Part shown: positions 1 to 6,703 of the stretch, piece by piece
How positions within the stretch are numbered: position 1 is the stretch's first letter
How the letters are laid out: each line of letters opens with the position of its first letter
Assembly: GCA_900753295.1 (NCBI GenBank)
Contig: CAADYQ010000117.1
Location: 1 to 12,173 of the forward strand
DNA: 12,173 nt
Direction of reading: 5' to 3'
Origin: Clostridia bacterium
GTDB lineage: Bacteria; Bacillota; Clostridia; Oscillospirales; CAG-272
The notes under the pieces: model-generated
Databases searched by the model: none
What the model was told of the DNA's origin: nothing
The model's input: only the letters and a program-made list of their open reading frames with translations
Translations under genes and position numbers: made by a program

Positions 1-101
1 CATCCGCAGCCGTTGTTGGTGAGGCTGGAAAGGACGATAAGGGCGATGATTATCCAGATGAGGCACTCGTTGTTCTCAAAGAAGTTGCAAAGGCAGTTCA
101 T
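1..101 (-). CDS. Small Cys-rich single-pass membrane peptide, partial (C-terminus beyond window)
   Basis: Read on the minus strand, an ATG at 101-99 opens a frame that stays open to the left edge (33 codons). It begins MNCLCNFFENNECLIW and continues with a strongly hydrophobic stretch rich in Ile, Leu and Val (about residues 14-26), then SSLTNNGCG. A short Cys/Asn-rich head, one membrane helix and a second Cys/Gly cluster are therefore visible. A very good ribosome binding site, GGAGGG (about 108-113 on the complement), sits 6 nt upstream. The other nearby ATG (106-104) stops after two codons, so it cannot be the start. I do not recognise the family. Short Cys-rich, one-helix peptides of this style occur in spore-forming Clostridia, but a spore role is only a guess. 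It follows the oxidoreductase gene on the same strand, separated by a hairpin terminator. Confidence 0.6.
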   Translation of the reverse strand, partial: MNCLCNFFENNECLIWIIIALIVLSSLTNNGCG

Positions 102-184
102 AACATACCCTCCTTATATTTTTTCGGGAGCGGCTTCTTGCCGTCCTCATTAATATTTTATGCCCCATGCGGGAAAATGTGACA

Positions 185-211
185 CGGGACGACAAATAAA
201 TTGTCGTCCCG
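185..211 (-). terminator. Hairpin terminator after the Gfo/Idh/MocA gene
   Basis: A perfect 11-bp inverted repeat (CGGGACGACAA / TTGTCGTCCCG) with a 5-nt loop lies 20 nt past the stop codon of the minus-strand oxidoreductase. The A/T-rich inner part of the stem and its position fit a transcription terminator. There is no long T-tract after it on the minus strand (the sequence continues TGTCACATTTTC), so termination may be partial and the small peptide gene further on could receive read-through. Confidence 0.6.
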
Positions 212-231
212 AGCTTCTCTTAGCTTATATT

Positions 232-1323
232 TTATTTACCGAAGTGGCGATCGTCAAACGGGATGATACGTCCCTGCTTGTCGGATTCAAATGCCGCCTC
301 GATTATTTCAAGGTCGCGGCGCATCTGCTCATGCGATACGAGCTGAGGCTCCTTGCCGTCCATCGCACGTGTGAAGTTGCGGTAGAAATCGTGAACGTCC
401 GATTCGGGTCTGTCGAGCCAGCTTTCATCCACGGTTTTTTCATCGCGCGGAGCCATTGTCTTGGTAAGTCCGGCGGATGTCACAACGGGCTTTACATCAT
501 CCTCGTGCCATTCGCGGCAGGTCACGATGCGGGTGCGGTCGCGCCAGTCATTGACCTCGGCGGTGCCGCGTCTGCCGGTCATGTAAAAGCGCGGCAGGCT
601 GATAAAGTGAGAGGTGCCGACCTCAACGCGCGCGTCAAGACCGCCCTCAAAGTAAAGGTCGAGCTTAAAGCCGTCGTCCACCTCATCGTTGGTTATGTGC
701 TCAAGCCGGCAGAAAATGCTTTCTATCTTGCGGTCGTAAACTATGCCGAGCATCTGGTCGATAAGATGGATGCCCCAGTCGTAAAGCATTCCGCCGCCGT
801 GCTCCTTGTGACCTCTCCAGTCGCCGGGTATGCCGCGGGAGCCCTGATAGCGGGACTCAACGCCAAAAACATCGCCAAGCACGCCGGAGGCGTAGACCTG
901 CTTCATCATAAGATAGTCAACGTCAAAGCGGCGGTTCTGGTGTACGGTAAAGAGCTTTCCGCATTCATCGGCGACCTTTATCACCGAGTCAAGCTCGTTG
1001 AGCGAAAGCGTTACCGGCTTTTCGGATATAACGTGCTTGCCCGCGCGGAGAGCCTGTATCGCAAGCGGAGCGTGAAGCTCGTTGGGAACGGCAATAGTCA
1101 CAAAATCGACCTTGGGGTCGGCAAGCACCGCCTCATACGAGGGGTAGGCATAAATGCCGTTTTCGCGTGCGAGCTCGGCGCGTTCCGGCTTTATATCGTA
1201 AATTCCGGTAAGATAAGCCACATCGCTTTCAAGCAGATGGCGGGTGTGCCAGCCACCCATTCCGCCGTAACCGATAACGGCACAGCCTTTTTTACCGTTG
1301 GTTTTTTGATCTGTAAGAGACAT
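232..1323 (-). CDS. Gfo/Idh/MocA-family NAD(P)-dependent oxidoreductase
   Basis: The 363-residue product has the usual length and layout of this family. An N-terminal Rossmann domain carries the dinucleotide-binding loop GYGGMG (18-23), with D43 at the end of the second strand, where NAD-preferring members have an acidic residue. The lysine motif EKP is at 101-103. The C-terminal alpha/beta substrate domain contains DWGIHLIDQ (182-190), whose His186 and Asp189 match the catalytic G-x-H-x-x-D motif. Such enzymes oxidise or reduce a hydroxyl of a sugar, inositol or related polyol in the cytoplasm; the substrate cannot be read from sequence. The ATG at 1323-1321 is preceded by AAAGGAA (complement of 1331-1337) with 7-nt spacing. 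It has its own promoter and terminator, so it looks monocistronic. It could functionally partner with the TIM-barrel and FAD genes at the other end, but nothing links them directly. Confidence 0.93.
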   Translation of the reverse strand: MSLTDQKTNGKKGCAVIGYGGMGGWHTRHLLESDVAYLTGIYDIKPERAELARENGIYAYPSYEAVLADPKVDFVTIAVPNELHAPLAIQALRAGKHVISEKPVTLSLNELDSVIKVADECGKLFTVHQNRRFDVDYLMMKQVYASGVLGDVFGVESRYQGSRGIPGDWRGHKEHGGGMLYDWGIHLIDQMLGIVYDRKIESIFCRLEHITNDEVDDGFKLDLYFEGGLDARVEVGTSHFISLPRFYMTGRRGTAEVNDWRDRTRIVTCREWHEDDVKPVVTSAGLTKTMAPRDEKTVDESWLDRPESDVHDFYRNFTRAMDGKEPQLVSHEQMRRDLEIIEAAFESDKQGRIIPFDDRHFGK

Positions 1324-1387
1324 GTCAGTATTCCTTTCGACAAATGGAGGCGGAAGTTTGGCTTCTCCCCCTGATTATCACAAGTAC

Positions 1388-1416
1388 ATTATAAGACAAT
1401 TTATGCTGAATTTCAA
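1388..1416 (-). promoter_or_regulatory. Sigma-A promoter of the Gfo/Idh/MocA gene
   Basis: On the minus strand TTGAAA (complement of 1411-1416) and a perfect TATAAT (complement of 1388-1393) are separated by exactly 17 bp. Transcription would begin near 1381, giving a leader of about 58 nt before the ATG at 1323. Confidence 0.85.
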
Positions 1417-1450
1417 GACAAAAGTGGGCTTTTTGGGGACAAAAATTGTC
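1395..1450. promoter_or_regulatory. Phased GACAA boxes: candidate operator
   Basis: The pentamer GACAA occurs at 1395-1399, 1417-1421 and 1438-1442, with starts 22 and 21 bp apart, about two helical turns. The last copy is paired with TTGTC at 1446-1450 across a 3-bp spacer, making a small palindrome. One box overlaps the upstream edge of the -10 element, one abuts the -35, and the palindrome lies near -63. This resembles a binding region for a transcription factor controlling the oxidoreductase. The regulator is unknown and not obviously encoded in the window. Confidence 0.4.
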
Positions 1451-1498
1451 TTCAAAAAATGGTACGAATTGCGCCCTCACCGGCAGGTCCGGACGCGT

Positions 1499-1537
1499 AA
1501 AAAAGCGGAGCCGCCGCGCCGGTCCGCAGCAACTCCG
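1499..1537 (-). terminator. Intrinsic terminator of the PQ-loop/SGNH operon
   Basis: On the minus strand CGGAGTTGCTGC pairs with GCGGCGGCTCCG (12 bp, three of them G-U) around an 8-nt loop, and is followed directly by TTTTTT (complement of 1499-1504). It lies 23 nt after the stop codon at 1561. This is a textbook rho-independent terminator. Confidence 0.88.
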
Positions 1538-1560
1538 TGGTCGGTATTGAGTCTAAAGGG

Positions 1561-2130
1561 TCAGATGCCGGCGCGAATGGCATCGCAGAAGCCTATGCGG
1601 TCGAGCATAAAGCAGCGCAGACCGGCAAAAGCGTCAAGCTCCGGCTCCTCGGCAGCGGCGGAGGAGGCGATGTCGGCGTATGCACAGCCGCACTTCTTTG
1701 CCATAGCCTCAAGGCGGCGGTTCAGCTCGGCGGGGCGTACATCGTCACTGCCGCAAACGGAAACGACCACGACCTCGCAGCGGAGCGTCGAGCGCAGCTT
1801 TTTTACAAGCGCTTCGCAGGCATCGGTTATCTCGGTAATGCTGTGCAGACCGCGCACGAGGTCGGTCTCGCCGAGATTTACGAGCACCTTGGATGGCTCA
1901 AGCGGAAGGACGCACTCGTCGGCGACAGCGGCTGCGTCAAAGACCGAGAGGTCGTAAAAGCTGCGGTTGTAGATGTTACGGTCAATGCCGAACGCCTGCT
2001 TGAGCTCGCAAACGGGCATTTCCTTTGCAAATGTGGAGCCGAAAAGCACCACACCTCCGCACTCTGCAACATGGTTAAGGGCGCGGTATTCCTTCAGTTC
2101 TCTGCGGTAAAGATCGGTGTTGTTCATCAT
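1561..2130 (-). CDS. SGNH/GDSL-hydrolase-like protein with degenerate active site
   Basis: The 189-residue product has no signal peptide or membrane helix. Its pattern follows the SGNH hydrolase fold: an early strand ending VVLFGSTFA (27-35), where Ser32 sits at the nucleophile position of the usual GDS; VLVNLGETD (82-90) at the place of the conserved G-x-N-D block; and LNRRLEAMAKKCGCAYADI (136-154), typical of the late helix and strand. The oxyanion-hole Asn of block III is replaced by Thr89, and the C-terminal D-x-x-H block is not recognisable (the end reads LDRIGFCDAIRAGI without His). It may therefore be inactive or have altered chemistry. ATGATG at 2130 is preceded by AAAGGA at 9-nt spacing. 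The gene follows the PQ-loop gene after 30 nt and is presumably co-transcribed with it. The family call is moderate and the function unknown. Confidence 0.55.
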   Translation of the reverse strand: MMNNTDLYRRELKEYRALNHVAECGGVVLFGSTFAKEMPVCELKQAFGIDRNIYNRSFYDLSVFDAAAVADECVLPLEPSKVLVNLGETDLVRGLHSITEITDACEALVKKLRSTLRCEVVVVSVCGSDDVRPAELNRRLEAMAKKCGCAYADIASSAAAEEPELDAFAGLRCFMLDRIGFCDAIRAGI

Positions 2131-2160
2131 GACAAGGCATCCTTTCGTTTTTTATTTGCT

Positions 2161-2541
2161 TCAAGCCGCGGTTTTGGCGGCGGATCTTTTGCTTTCGGAA
2201 GAGGTTACGGGCACATCCTCATTGACCTTGCCCGCGCGGCGGTCAAGCGCACGGTTACGGAAATAGATCGCGATACCGGTGGTGACCATTATGATATTGA
2301 CAACGTAGAAGAACATTACGTACCACTTGACGGTGACATACCAGGGCTGAGGCGCCGCCGCTATGATAAGAGCGGACTTGCCTGCCAGCGAGAAGATGTA
2401 GCCGATCCATATAAATGAATAGAAGAGAAGGCTCGTGCCCTTGGCGGTGCGTGACTTCCATGCCTTTACGATGTTGAGCGGCCACGATATGCCAAAGCAT
2501 ACGACCATCATTGTTTCCATAATGCTTACGAATGTGTCCAT
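2161..2541 (-). CDS. PQ-loop / SemiSWEET-like three-helix membrane protein
   Basis: The 126-residue product has three hydrophobic segments (about 8-28, 36-60, 73-96) and a polar tail rich in Ser, Lys and Arg. The first helix ends in WPLNIVKAWKSRTAKGTS (20-37). This resembles the PQ-loop signature, in which a Pro in the helix is followed by a basic loop and T-K-x-x-S-like residues. Bacterial SemiSWEETs are similar three-helix units that dimerise to move sugars, so a small-solute transporter is the best guess. The frame is open upstream to an ATG at 2616, but the promoter's -10 lies at 2583-2588, downstream of that ATG, so the 2616 start would not be transcribed. The ATG at 2541 has AAGGAG 11 nt before it and is preferred. 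It leads an operon with the SGNH-like gene and is divergent from the sensor kinase. Confidence 0.72.
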   Translation of the reverse strand: MDTFVSIMETMMVVCFGISWPLNIVKAWKSRTAKGTSLLFYSFIWIGYIFSLAGKSALIIAAAPQPWYVTVKWYVMFFYVVNIIMVTTGIAIYFRNRALDRRAGKVNEDVPVTSSESKRSAAKTAA

Positions 2542-2582
2542 GATTTTTATTGCTCCTTGGGGTTGCTTTTTCTTACGTGCAT

Positions 2583-2611
2583 ATTCTACACCCGATGCGT
2601 AAAAAAGGCAA
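2583..2611 (-). promoter_or_regulatory. Sigma-A promoter of the PQ-loop operon
   Basis: On the minus strand TTGCCT (complement of 2606-2611) and TAGAAT (complement of 2583-2588) are spaced by 17 bp. Predicted transcription starts near 2576, about 35 nt before the ATG at 2541, which fixes the start of the PQ-loop gene. Confidence 0.72.
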
Positions 2612-2643
2612 TCCATTTGAAATTATTGAACAGGAAAAGCTCC

Positions 2644-2681
2644 GCACTCACTTTTTTTACTTGCAAAAGTGGTGCTTTTTT
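2644..2681 (+). promoter_or_regulatory. Terminator-like hairpin between two divergent promoters
   Basis: GCACTCACTTTT (2644-2655) pairs with AAAAGTGGTGC (2665-2675), with one bulged base and a 9-nt loop, and is followed by six T (2676-2681). On the plus strand this has the form of an intrinsic terminator, yet no plus-strand gene lies upstream. It sits between the two -35 elements, so it could equally be a regulator binding site (CACTTTT / AAAAGTG half-sites) or insulation against antisense transcription. Confidence 0.4.
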
Positions 2682-2692
2682 GCCTTTGGGTA

Positions 2693-2727
2693 TTTTCAAA
2701 ACGCCTCAAATATGATATTATTATAAT
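2693..2727 (+). promoter_or_regulatory. Probable promoter of the sensor kinase/response regulator operon
   Basis: TTTTCA (2693-2698) is 17 bp from TATTAT (2716-2721). A perfect TATAAT also occurs at 2722-2727, but without a good -35 at standard spacing. Either would give a short leader before the ATG at 2752. Confidence 0.5.
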
Positions 2728-2751
2728 AGGAAGAAAAAACGGGGTGAGAAA

Positions 2752-4320
2752 ATGGCCATGATCTCGAAGGAAAAAAAGCAGCGCACGCGCAGTATCGGGC
2801 GCGAGATATTCGGAACGCTTTTGGTGCTTGCATCGGCAATGACGGTAACGATAGCGGCGATAAGTATATTCGTAAGCATCCGTTCCGAGGAGCGGCGGCT
2901 CGATCAGAACCTGCAAAACATAGCTGAGGCTGTAGCGCGCTCGCAGGCGGTGGCGGACGACGCCATGATAACGCCGTACCTCGATTCTCTCGGCAGCGCG
3001 CTTTCAAATATCGACGTCATCTCGGTCGTGGGACCCGACGGCGTGCGGCGGTATCACACCGCGCATTCGCTTATCGGTACCGTCTATGACGGCAGCGTGC
3101 CGGATTTTTCGGCAGGCAAGCTGCTCGTTACAAGCGACGTCGGTCCCTCCGGCTCACAGCGCCGCGCATATGCCGCGATCTACGCTGCCAACGGCAGCTA
3201 TTCCGGCTTTGTTCTGGCGGTAATGCTGCGCCAGAACATAAACCGTATAATCATCACCACCGCCGCGGTGCATATCGGCGCCGCCGCGCTCGTTATAGCG
3301 CTGGCACTGGCGCTTTCGGTACAGCTTTCAAACCGCATAAAGCGCCGCCTGCACGGGTACGAGCCGGATGTTTTCAGCGCCATGTTCAGCGTGCGTGACA
3401 ATATACTCGAATCGCTTGAGGAGGGCATCGCGGCGTTTGATAAAAACGGCAAGGCGGTCTATCTCAACTCCGCGGCGCGGCATATCATAGGCGATGGCGA
3501 GGCTGACTTTCTCCCCGTGAGCGAGGTCGTGTCCACCTCGCGCCGTATCACCGGCGTTACGGTCAAAACGTCATGCGGTAACGAGGTCATGGCGGATATT
3601 CTCCCGGTGGACGGCGAGAAGGGGACCGAGGGCGCTGTTGCGATCCTGCGCGACCGCACCGAATTCACAAAGCTGATGGAGGACCTTTCGGGCGTGAAGT
3701 ACATGGTCGAAAGCATGCGGGCGAACAACCACGATTTTGTGAACAAGCTGCACGTTATCCTCGGGCTGGTCCGCATGGGCGAGACCGACCGTGCGTGCGA
3801 GTATATCATGGGCGTCACGTCGATCCAGCAGACGGTGATAAACAATATCGTAAAAAATATCGAGGATCCGTCGGTCGCGGCGCTGCTCATCGGCAAATAT
3901 GCGCGCGCCGCCGAGCTGAACATACGCTTTTCGCTCGCGGCGGGGAGTCATCTTTCGCGTTCCGATATATATCTGCCGTCAGGAGAGCTCGTTACGGTGA
4001 TCGGCAACCTGACCGACAACGCCATGGAGGCGATGAATGCGGCTCCCGACGGTACGCCGCGCGAGCTGACGGTGGGGATATTCACTCAACCTCATGCGCT
4101 GCTGCTGAACGTGGACGACACGGGCGGCGGCATAGAGCCGGATAAGCTGGACGCGATATTCGGCGACGGCTTCTCCACCAAGGGAGAGGGCAGAGGAAAG
4201 GGACTTTATATTGTAAAAGAAACGGTCGAAAAGCACGGCGGCAGTGTGACGGTGGAATCCGAGCCGGGGGTGGGAACATCCTTTACCGTGACCGTGACCG
4301 ACGACGGGAGGGTTAGCTGA
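2752..4320 (+). CDS. CitA/DcuS-family membrane sensor histidine kinase
   Basis: The 522-residue product has the layout of di/tricarboxylate sensors: a transmembrane helix at about 17-42, an extracytoplasmic Cache-type domain (43-160), a second helix at 164-190, a cytoplasmic PAS domain (about 215-300) and a kinase core. The sensor domain holds VVGPDGVRRYHTAHSLIG (92-109) and RRAYAAIYAANGSYSGFVLAV, which resemble the ligand-binding stretches of CitA and DcuS. The phospho-acceptor is His327 in NNHDFVNKLH, the distinctive H-box of this group. The ATPase domain has GNLTDNAMEA (418-427), DDTGGGI (455-461) and GRGKGLYIV (480-488). There is no HAMP domain, as expected. The spaced R-x-H ligand motif is shifted by one residue from classic DcuS, so the ligand is uncertain. 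The ATG at 2752 follows GGGGTGAG; an ATG at 2758 is also possible. It overlaps the regulator gene by one base. Confidence 0.92.
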   Translation: MAMISKEKKQRTRSIGREIFGTLLVLASAMTVTIAAISIFVSIRSEERRLDQNLQNIAEAVARSQAVADDAMITPYLDSLGSALSNIDVISVVGPDGVRRYHTAHSLIGTVYDGSVPDFSAGKLLVTSDVGPSGSQRRAYAAIYAANGSYSGFVLAVMLRQNINRIIITTAAVHIGAAALVIALALALSVQLSNRIKRRLHGYEPDVFSAMFSVRDNILESLEEGIAAFDKNGKAVYLNSAARHIIGDGEADFLPVSEVVSTSRRITGVTVKTSCGNEVMADILPVDGEKGTEGAVAILRDRTEFTKLMEDLSGVKYMVESMRANNHDFVNKLHVILGLVRMGETDRACEYIMGVTSIQQTVINNIVKNIEDPSVAALLIGKYARAAELNIRFSLAAGSHLSRSDIYLPSGELVTVIGNLTDNAMEAMNAAPDGTPRELTVGIFTQPHALLLNVDDTGGGIEPDKLDAIFGDGFSTKGEGRGKGLYIVKETVEKHGGSVTVESEPGVGTSFTVTVTDDGRVS

Positions 4321-5012
4321 TGTACGATGTGCTGATAGTAGAGGACGATCCTATGGTGGCGATGATAAACCGGCAGTATGTGTCGGCTGACAGGCGCTTT
4401 CACGTGGCTGCCGTCTGTCGCGACGGCGCGGCGGCGCTTGAATATCTCACGTCGGGCACGCACAGGATCGACCTTGTTATCCTTGATCTTTATATGCCGA
4501 AGATCGGCGGCATGGAGCTTCTGCGCCGCCTGCGCGAGCAGAATGTTCACGTGTCCGTGATCGCAGTGACCGCCGCCAACGACGGCGAAACGATAGAAAA
4601 AATGCTTGAGCTCGGCGTGGTGGATTATCTCATAAAGCCCTTTGCCGCCGAGCGCTTCAGCGAGGCGCTCGATAATTTCCACAGCCGCCGCGCGGTGCTT
4701 CACGATATGCCGGAGCTGAGTCAGGAGCATATCGACCTCATGCTTGGCGGCGGCAGGCACGCGCCCACCGCGGCGGGGAACGAGCTGCCGAAGGGCATTC
4801 AGGATCAGACGCTATCAACGATATGCGACTTTCTGCGCGGCTGCGGCGGCGCGGAAATGACCGGCGAGGAGATAGCCGACCGCGTGGGGCTTTCCCGCGT
4901 CACCGTAAAGCGGTATATGGGGTATCTTATCGAGCGCGGGCAGATATCCGGCAGAATGAACTACGAGACCGGCGGCAGACCGAGCATGCTTTACAGATAT
5001 TCCGGCAATTGA
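4320..5012 (+). CDS. CitB/DcuR-family response regulator
   Basis: The 230-residue product has an N-terminal receiver domain with the acidic pair E8/D9-D10, phospho-acceptor Asp56 in ILDLYMP, Thr84 and Lys106 (LIKPF). A linker of about 40 residues leads to a C-terminal helix-turn-helix (about 165-225). This carries the family signature MTGEEIADRVGLSRVTVKRY followed by GRPSMLYRY. Such regulators, phosphorylated by their partner kinase, activate transport and fermentation genes for citrate, malate, fumarate or succinate. The start ATG shares its A with the kinase stop codon (TGATG), and GGGAGGG at 4306-4312 supplies the ribosome binding site, so the two are translationally coupled. No carboxylate transporter or fermentation enzyme is nearby. 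The only adjacent candidate target is the divergent PQ-loop operon, or its own promoter. No clear terminator follows the gene. Confidence 0.93.
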   Translation: MYDVLIVEDDPMVAMINRQYVSADRRFHVAAVCRDGAAALEYLTSGTHRIDLVILDLYMPKIGGMELLRRLREQNVHVSVIAVTAANDGETIEKMLELGVVDYLIKPFAAERFSEALDNFHSRRAVLHDMPELSQEHIDLMLGGGRHAPTAAGNELPKGIQDQTLSTICDFLRGCGGAEMTGEEIADRVGLSRVTVKRYMGYLIERGQISGRMNYETGGRPSMLYRYSGN

Positions 5013-5023
5013 TGCTACGCACA

Positions 5024-5052
5024 TTGACAAAAATGCAGATGTGTTGTATAAT
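5024..5052 (+). promoter_or_regulatory. Perfect-consensus sigma-A promoter before the CvpA-like gene
   Basis: TTGACA (5024-5029) and TATAAT (5047-5052) are separated by exactly 17 bp. Transcription would start near 5059, leaving a leader of about 44 nt. So strong a core usually needs repression or is used for constitutive expression. Confidence 0.88.
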
Positions 5053-5065
5053 TTATTAACAACAC
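5041..5065. promoter_or_regulatory. Inverted repeat over the -10 element: candidate operator
   Basis: GTGTTGT (5041-5047) is repeated inverted as ACAACAC (5059-5065) around an 11-bp A/T-rich centre that contains the -10 element. A 25-bp 7-11-7 palindrome spanning the -10 and the start site is typical of a repressor operator. The repressor is not identified. Confidence 0.5.
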
Positions 5066-5102
5066 GCGTAAAAATGATTCTGTAAATTCGGGAGAAGTCA
5101 AT

Positions 5103-6695
5103 ATGGACATCACATACGAACATATATCGATCGGGATCACCGTAACGGCTTGTATATTTGCCGTCGTAGGCGGACTTATCGGTCTGGCGCGCGGCGGCAA
5201 GCGGGCGGCTATCCACATTGCAACTGCCGCTGCAGCATTTGCGGCGGCGGTCTTTCTTACCGTGCCGTTCGTAACACTGACCTCGGGTATCACCCGCCGG
5301 TTGAGCGCGATGATCTCGCAGAGCGATACCACCTCCGAGATCGCCGAGGATATCCCCACGCTTGCAAAGCTTTTGGAGACAGTCTCAACGGCGCTCATCG
5401 CGCCGCTCAGATTCGTTTCGCTGTTTATAATGCTGCTGATCTTTTTCTCCGTTGCAACGGCGATAGTTATCTGGGCGGTAAAACGCAGCCGCAAACGCGC
5501 GGCGGAGAAGTCCGGAAATGCGGAAAGCGCCGCAGACAACAGCGGCGAGGGAGAAAGCCGGGCGGCATCGAACCTTTGCGGCTTTCTTTGCGGAACGGTG
5601 CGCGGGCTTATCATCGTATCGGCGATGTGCATTCCTATCGTGGGATACGTCGGATTGGTATCCGATGCCTTTGCCGCCGCCGATGCATATGCCGCCGAGA
5701 TCGCAGCCGAAGACGGGGAGGTGCTTCCCGAAGGGTACGGCGACGTGCGCGACGGATATTTCCATTTTGCCGCGCCGCTTTCCGACAGCGGATTTTGCGG
5801 CGTTCTCAGTCGGTGCGGCGGAAGTGCGGTGTTTGACCGCATAACCACAGTCAGCGTAGGCGGCGAGAAATACGTGCTTTCCGCCGAGGTGCCTCTGCTT
5901 GCACGCACCGCGATAGATATCATACCGTTTGTAAACATAAGCCCGGACGGGTACGGCGAATCGCAGTCACGCGCGATAGACCGCCTGACCTCCGCGCTCT
6001 CAAATAACGGTATCATCAAAAACGTGATCGCGGACGCCCTGCACAGCATGGCGGCAAAGTGGACGTCCGGCGGTGAGTTCCTCGGAACGGCAAGACCCCA
6101 GCTCGATCCGAGCGTCGCACCGGTGTTTGACCGCTTTCTCGGCACGGTGGCGGATATAACCCCCGCCGATCTTGACGTTGAGATAAAAACGGTGGGCGAG
6201 CTGGCAAAGCTGATGATATCCTGCCGCGATATTCTGTCCGGTGACGAAGGGGATATCGCCGCAAAAATACTTGAGAGCGGGGTCATAAGCAGATTTGTCG
6301 ATATAGTAAAGGGCAGCCGCATGTTTGCGCCGCTTGCCGAATATGCCGTAAATTCGGGCATCTCCTATCTCGGCGGCGAGTTCGGTATAACCGGAGACAC
6401 CACCGAAAATGGCAATGAGCTTGCCGGCGCGCTCGCCGAGCGGGTGAGCGATGCTCTTTCGGCGGAGCCGGGGGACGACGCAGAAGCGAAGCTCGCCGCG
6501 GGCATAAAAAGCATCGCAGCCGAGCATGGGATAAATATTCCGGACGAGGCTCTGCCGTTTATAAGCGAATATCTGCTCGAACGGTTCGAGGGCAGAGAGA
6601 GCGTCAGCGCCGAGGATATAATATCGCTTTTCATGTCGGCGGGCGCCGGAGCGGAGGACAGCCGCGATCTACCCGGCAAGACGTACTCCGAGTGA
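5103..6695 (+). CDS. CvpA-like multi-pass membrane protein with a long unknown C-terminal region
   Basis: The 530-residue product starts with four hydrophobic segments (about 8-29, 36-60, 101-127, 166-187). Their arrangement and glycine pattern match CvpA (colicin V production protein) proteins: VVGGLIGLARGG after the first helix and LCGFLCGTVRGLIIV at the fourth. A basic linker (KRSRKRAAEK, 127-136) followed by an acidic, Ser-rich stretch lies between helices 3 and 4. Ordinary CvpA proteins are about 160-180 residues. Here about 340 further residues follow, soluble-looking, with no domain I recognise, probably on one side of the membrane. Larger CvpA-like proteins exist in Clostridia and the function of the family is not settled. 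GGGAG precedes the ATG by 9 nt. The gene has its own strong promoter and is followed within 10 nt by the next promoter, with no terminator seen. Confidence 0.6.
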   Translation: MDITYEHISIGITVTACIFAVVGGLIGLARGGKRAAIHIATAAAAFAAAVFLTVPFVTLTSGITRRLSAMISQSDTTSEIAEDIPTLAKLLETVSTALIAPLRFVSLFIMLLIFFSVATAIVIWAVKRSRKRAAEKSGNAESAADNSGEGESRAASNLCGFLCGTVRGLIIVSAMCIPIVGYVGLVSDAFAAADAYAAEIAAEDGEVLPEGYGDVRDGYFHFAAPLSDSGFCGVLSRCGGSAVFDRITTVSVGGEKYVLSAEVPLLARTAIDIIPFVNISPDGYGESQSRAIDRLTSALSNNGIIKNVIADALHSMAAKWTSGGEFLGTARPQLDPSVAPVFDRFLGTVADITPADLDVEIKTVGELAKLMISCRDILSGDEGDIAAKILESGVISRFVDIVKGSRMFAPLAEYAVNSGISYLGGEFGITGDTTENGNELAGALAERVSDALSAEPGDDAEAKLAAGIKSIAAEHGINIPDEALPFISEYLLERFEGRESVSAEDIISLFMSAGAGAEDSRDLPGKTYSE

Positions 6696-6703
6696 AAAAC
6701 GTA

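Noticed and set aside
127..172. Short hairpin (127-146) and CCCCATGCGGG palindrome (162-172) upstream of the small Cys-rich gene, plus a possible -10 TAAAAT
   Set aside because: The hairpin needs a bulge, the palindrome has only 3-4 bp arms, and no convincing -35 lies 17 bp from the -10, so no promoter or operator is claimed.
160..1374. Long plus-strand open frame opposite the Gfo/Idh/MocA gene
   Set aside because: It mirrors the codon pattern of the minus-strand gene, has no ribosome binding site and no recognisable motif. GC-rich genes often leave the opposite strand open.
2542..2616. N-terminal extension of the PQ-loop protein to an ATG at 2616
   Set aside because: The promoter -10 at 2583-2588 and predicted start near 2576 lie downstream of that ATG. 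The extension is Lys/Gln-rich, unlike the family, and a good ribosome binding site serves the ATG at 2541.
5015..6361. Minus-strand open frame opposite the CvpA-like gene
   Set aside because: It is Ser/Pro/Arg-rich as shadows are, starts within the opposite coding region and lacks a ribosome binding site. The plus-strand gene has a consensus promoter and membrane helices.
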